From contig CAVRXO010000004.1 of NCBI GenBank assembly GCA_963725185.1, positions 1-64,000 of the forward strand: a stretch of DNA of 64,000 nucleotides, read 5' to 3'. Positions 62,795 to 64,000 of this stretch are shown here, one piece after another (position 1 is the first letter of the stretch; the number at the start of each line of letters is the position of its first letter). The notes below the pieces were generated by a model. That model was not told the DNA's origin. It saw only the letters and a program-made list of their open reading frames with translations, and made no database searches. A program made the position numbers and the translations under genes. Source of the DNA: VAZQ01 sp963725185 (GTDB lineage: Bacteria > Pseudomonadota > Alphaproteobacteria > Rhizobiales > Xanthobacteraceae).

Positions 62795-63999
62795 CTAGCT
62801 GAACAGCGCGATCAGCTCGTCCTCGGACATGGTCTTGAGTTCCGCCAGGGGATCGGCGGCCGGAAGCCGCGGTGCGGCGACCGATGCGGCCGGTTCCGCG
62901 CGAGCCGCAACCTCGACCTGCGCGGTCTGCGGGCCCTGCGGCGCTTGCGGCTGGTGGGGTCGCCCGGGGGTAGGGGGCCTGGTCTGCCAGGATGGGCGCC
63001 GGCTCCCGGCCGGCGGCGTCGGCCGGGCCAAGGGCGGCCAATTGTTCGCTCGGCGAAACCCGCCGCCGCGGGAGCCTCGGGCGGTGGCGAGGCCGTTGGC
63101 AGCGCGCCGCCCGCCGCTGCTGCGCCCGCGGCCGGCATATCCGAGCGTAGATCGATGTCCGGGAGCAGTGTCCGGACCGCGGGCCCCGGCAGCGCTGGCA
63201 TGGTTTGAATATCGGGCGAGGCCGGCAACCTTTGTCTTAAATCGGTCTCGCCGTGACGCGAGGTCGGAGGCTCGACCGGAGCGGGGTCCTCGGGCGCAAG
63301 CTCCGGCGCGATGGACCGACCGGGCTCGGGTGGAGCGGACACCGCCTGCAGCGCGATCTCAGGCTCGGGAGGAGGTCGATCGGCCTCGGCTGCCGGTTCG
63401 CGCGCCGTTGCGCCATTGGCGCTGCTTTCGAGCAAAGCATCGATCCGATGCTCGAGATATTGCAGGACCTCGCTCAGCTTGCTGGCGCGGCGGTCGCCGG
63501 GATCGCGCAGCGAGGATGCAGACAATATGGACGCGGCCAGCTCCTCGATCTGTTCGCAGGTCGAGGGATCAAAGCCGTGCCCGCGCATGGCCCAGGCGAC
63601 ATCGCGGATGCGCTCGGCGGCGGCGAAGACGCCCCGGGCTTGCGACGCCTGCGGCACTGCCTGGCTCTCCGGCTGCACCAATTCCGGGCGCGAAGGCGCG
63701 TCGGATCTGATCTCGCCGACCTCCGCCCGCGTCCGGGTGATGGCCTGGGCCATCTCCAGAAGGTCGGTGCGGAAGCCTTGCTGGACCTGCCTGTCCCGCT
63801 CGGCGCAGACCACGGTCTCGATACGCTGGATGGCGGCCAGCAGGAGCCGGGTATCGGCAGCGCGGTTGCGCCTGGCATATTCTTCCAGGAACCAGCGTCC
63901 GCGCTCGGTATCCATCAAGGCCGCGCAAATGAGATCGTAATCGCTCTGCGCCGCTGGCGCGGGAGCGACTTTCGAAATCGCATGGGGTTCTTCCGACAT
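62795..63999 (-). CDS. hypothetical protein of Hyphomicrobiales (frameshifted)
   Basis: It starts at ATG 63999, one base inside the window edge. The first 180 residues are helical: YDLICAALMDTERGRWFLEE and YARRNRAADTRLLLAAIQRI are characteristic of a hypothetical protein family in Bradyrhizobium and relatives; the middle is a long Pro/Ala/Glu-rich linker. Near 63035 the frame breaks, and the proper end, PLAELKTMSEDELIALFS at 62795, lies in a different frame. That short acidic C-terminal motif recalls CheZ-like phosphatase tails, but the match is weak. Function unknown. Confidence 0.6.
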
Positions 64000-64000
64000 G

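Overview
The window looks like a chromosome segment of a high-GC alphaproteobacterium of the order Hyphomicrobiales, near Bradyrhizobiaceae/Xanthobacteraceae. I infer this from the Omp31-type porin leader at 58.8 kb, the intergenic hairpin element typical of rhizobial genomes at 52.4 kb, the DUF3309-like peptide, the codon use and the overall gene content. No rRNA or tRNA gene was recognised.

From 1 to about 37.9 kb there is one large surface-polysaccharide (O-antigen/EPS) locus. It starts inside a GDP-fucose-synthase-like gene. Next come a sugar methyltransferase, an ABC-2 exporter (Wzm/Wzt-type, Wzt with a C-terminal cargo-recognition extension), a block that could make an N-formylated amino sugar (RmlC-like epimerase, formyltransferase, CmcI-like methyltransferase, DegT aminotransferase), a GT2 pair, a sugar C-methyltransferase, an FkbM methyltransferase, an alpha-1,2-fucosyltransferase, three more duplicated pairs of GT2 genes with an embedded GHMP kinase, a GT4, and the CDP-6-deoxyhexose genes rfbG, a reductase/epimerase and rfbF. 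A minus-strand block (23.7-30.2 kb) holds a polytopic membrane protein, an FkbM methyltransferase, a badly decayed methyltransferase, a methyltransferase-GT2 fusion and manC. Then follow ugd, a UDP-glucuronate 4-epimerase, an acyltransferase, an SDR, a wbpB-like dehydrogenase, a wbpE-like aminotransferase and murJ. Together these genes supply activated sugars (GDP-Man/GDP-Fuc, CDP-6-deoxyhexose, UDP-GlcA/GalA, amino sugars), polymerise and methylate/formylate/acylate the chain, and export it by the ABC route.

39.8-45.4 kb carries an HtrA-like protease divergent from an RND efflux pair. 45.4-49.8 kb looks like the scar of a mobile region: small hypothetical genes, gene fragments, a Crp/Fnr regulator, a CFA-synthase-like gene and a truncated tyrosine recombinase, bounded by a 17-bp near-identical direct repeat. 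49.8-64 kb is ordinary chromosome: an orphan CoxL-type molybdenum hydroxylase, a GAF protein, an NMT1/THI5-like binding protein, an EamA transporter, a stand-alone Lrp ligand domain, thiE-thiD, an SDR, a porin, a metallophosphoesterase, a ceramide-glucosyltransferase-like GT2, a threonine-dehydratase-like enzyme and a hypothetical protein.

About sixteen otherwise normal genes are broken by single-base insertions or deletions, many beside identical bases. I read most of these as sequencing or assembly errors and annotate each as one gene spanning the breaks. Two or three stretches (26.3-27.0 kb, 30.2 kb, 45.8-47.7 kb) look like real gene decay.
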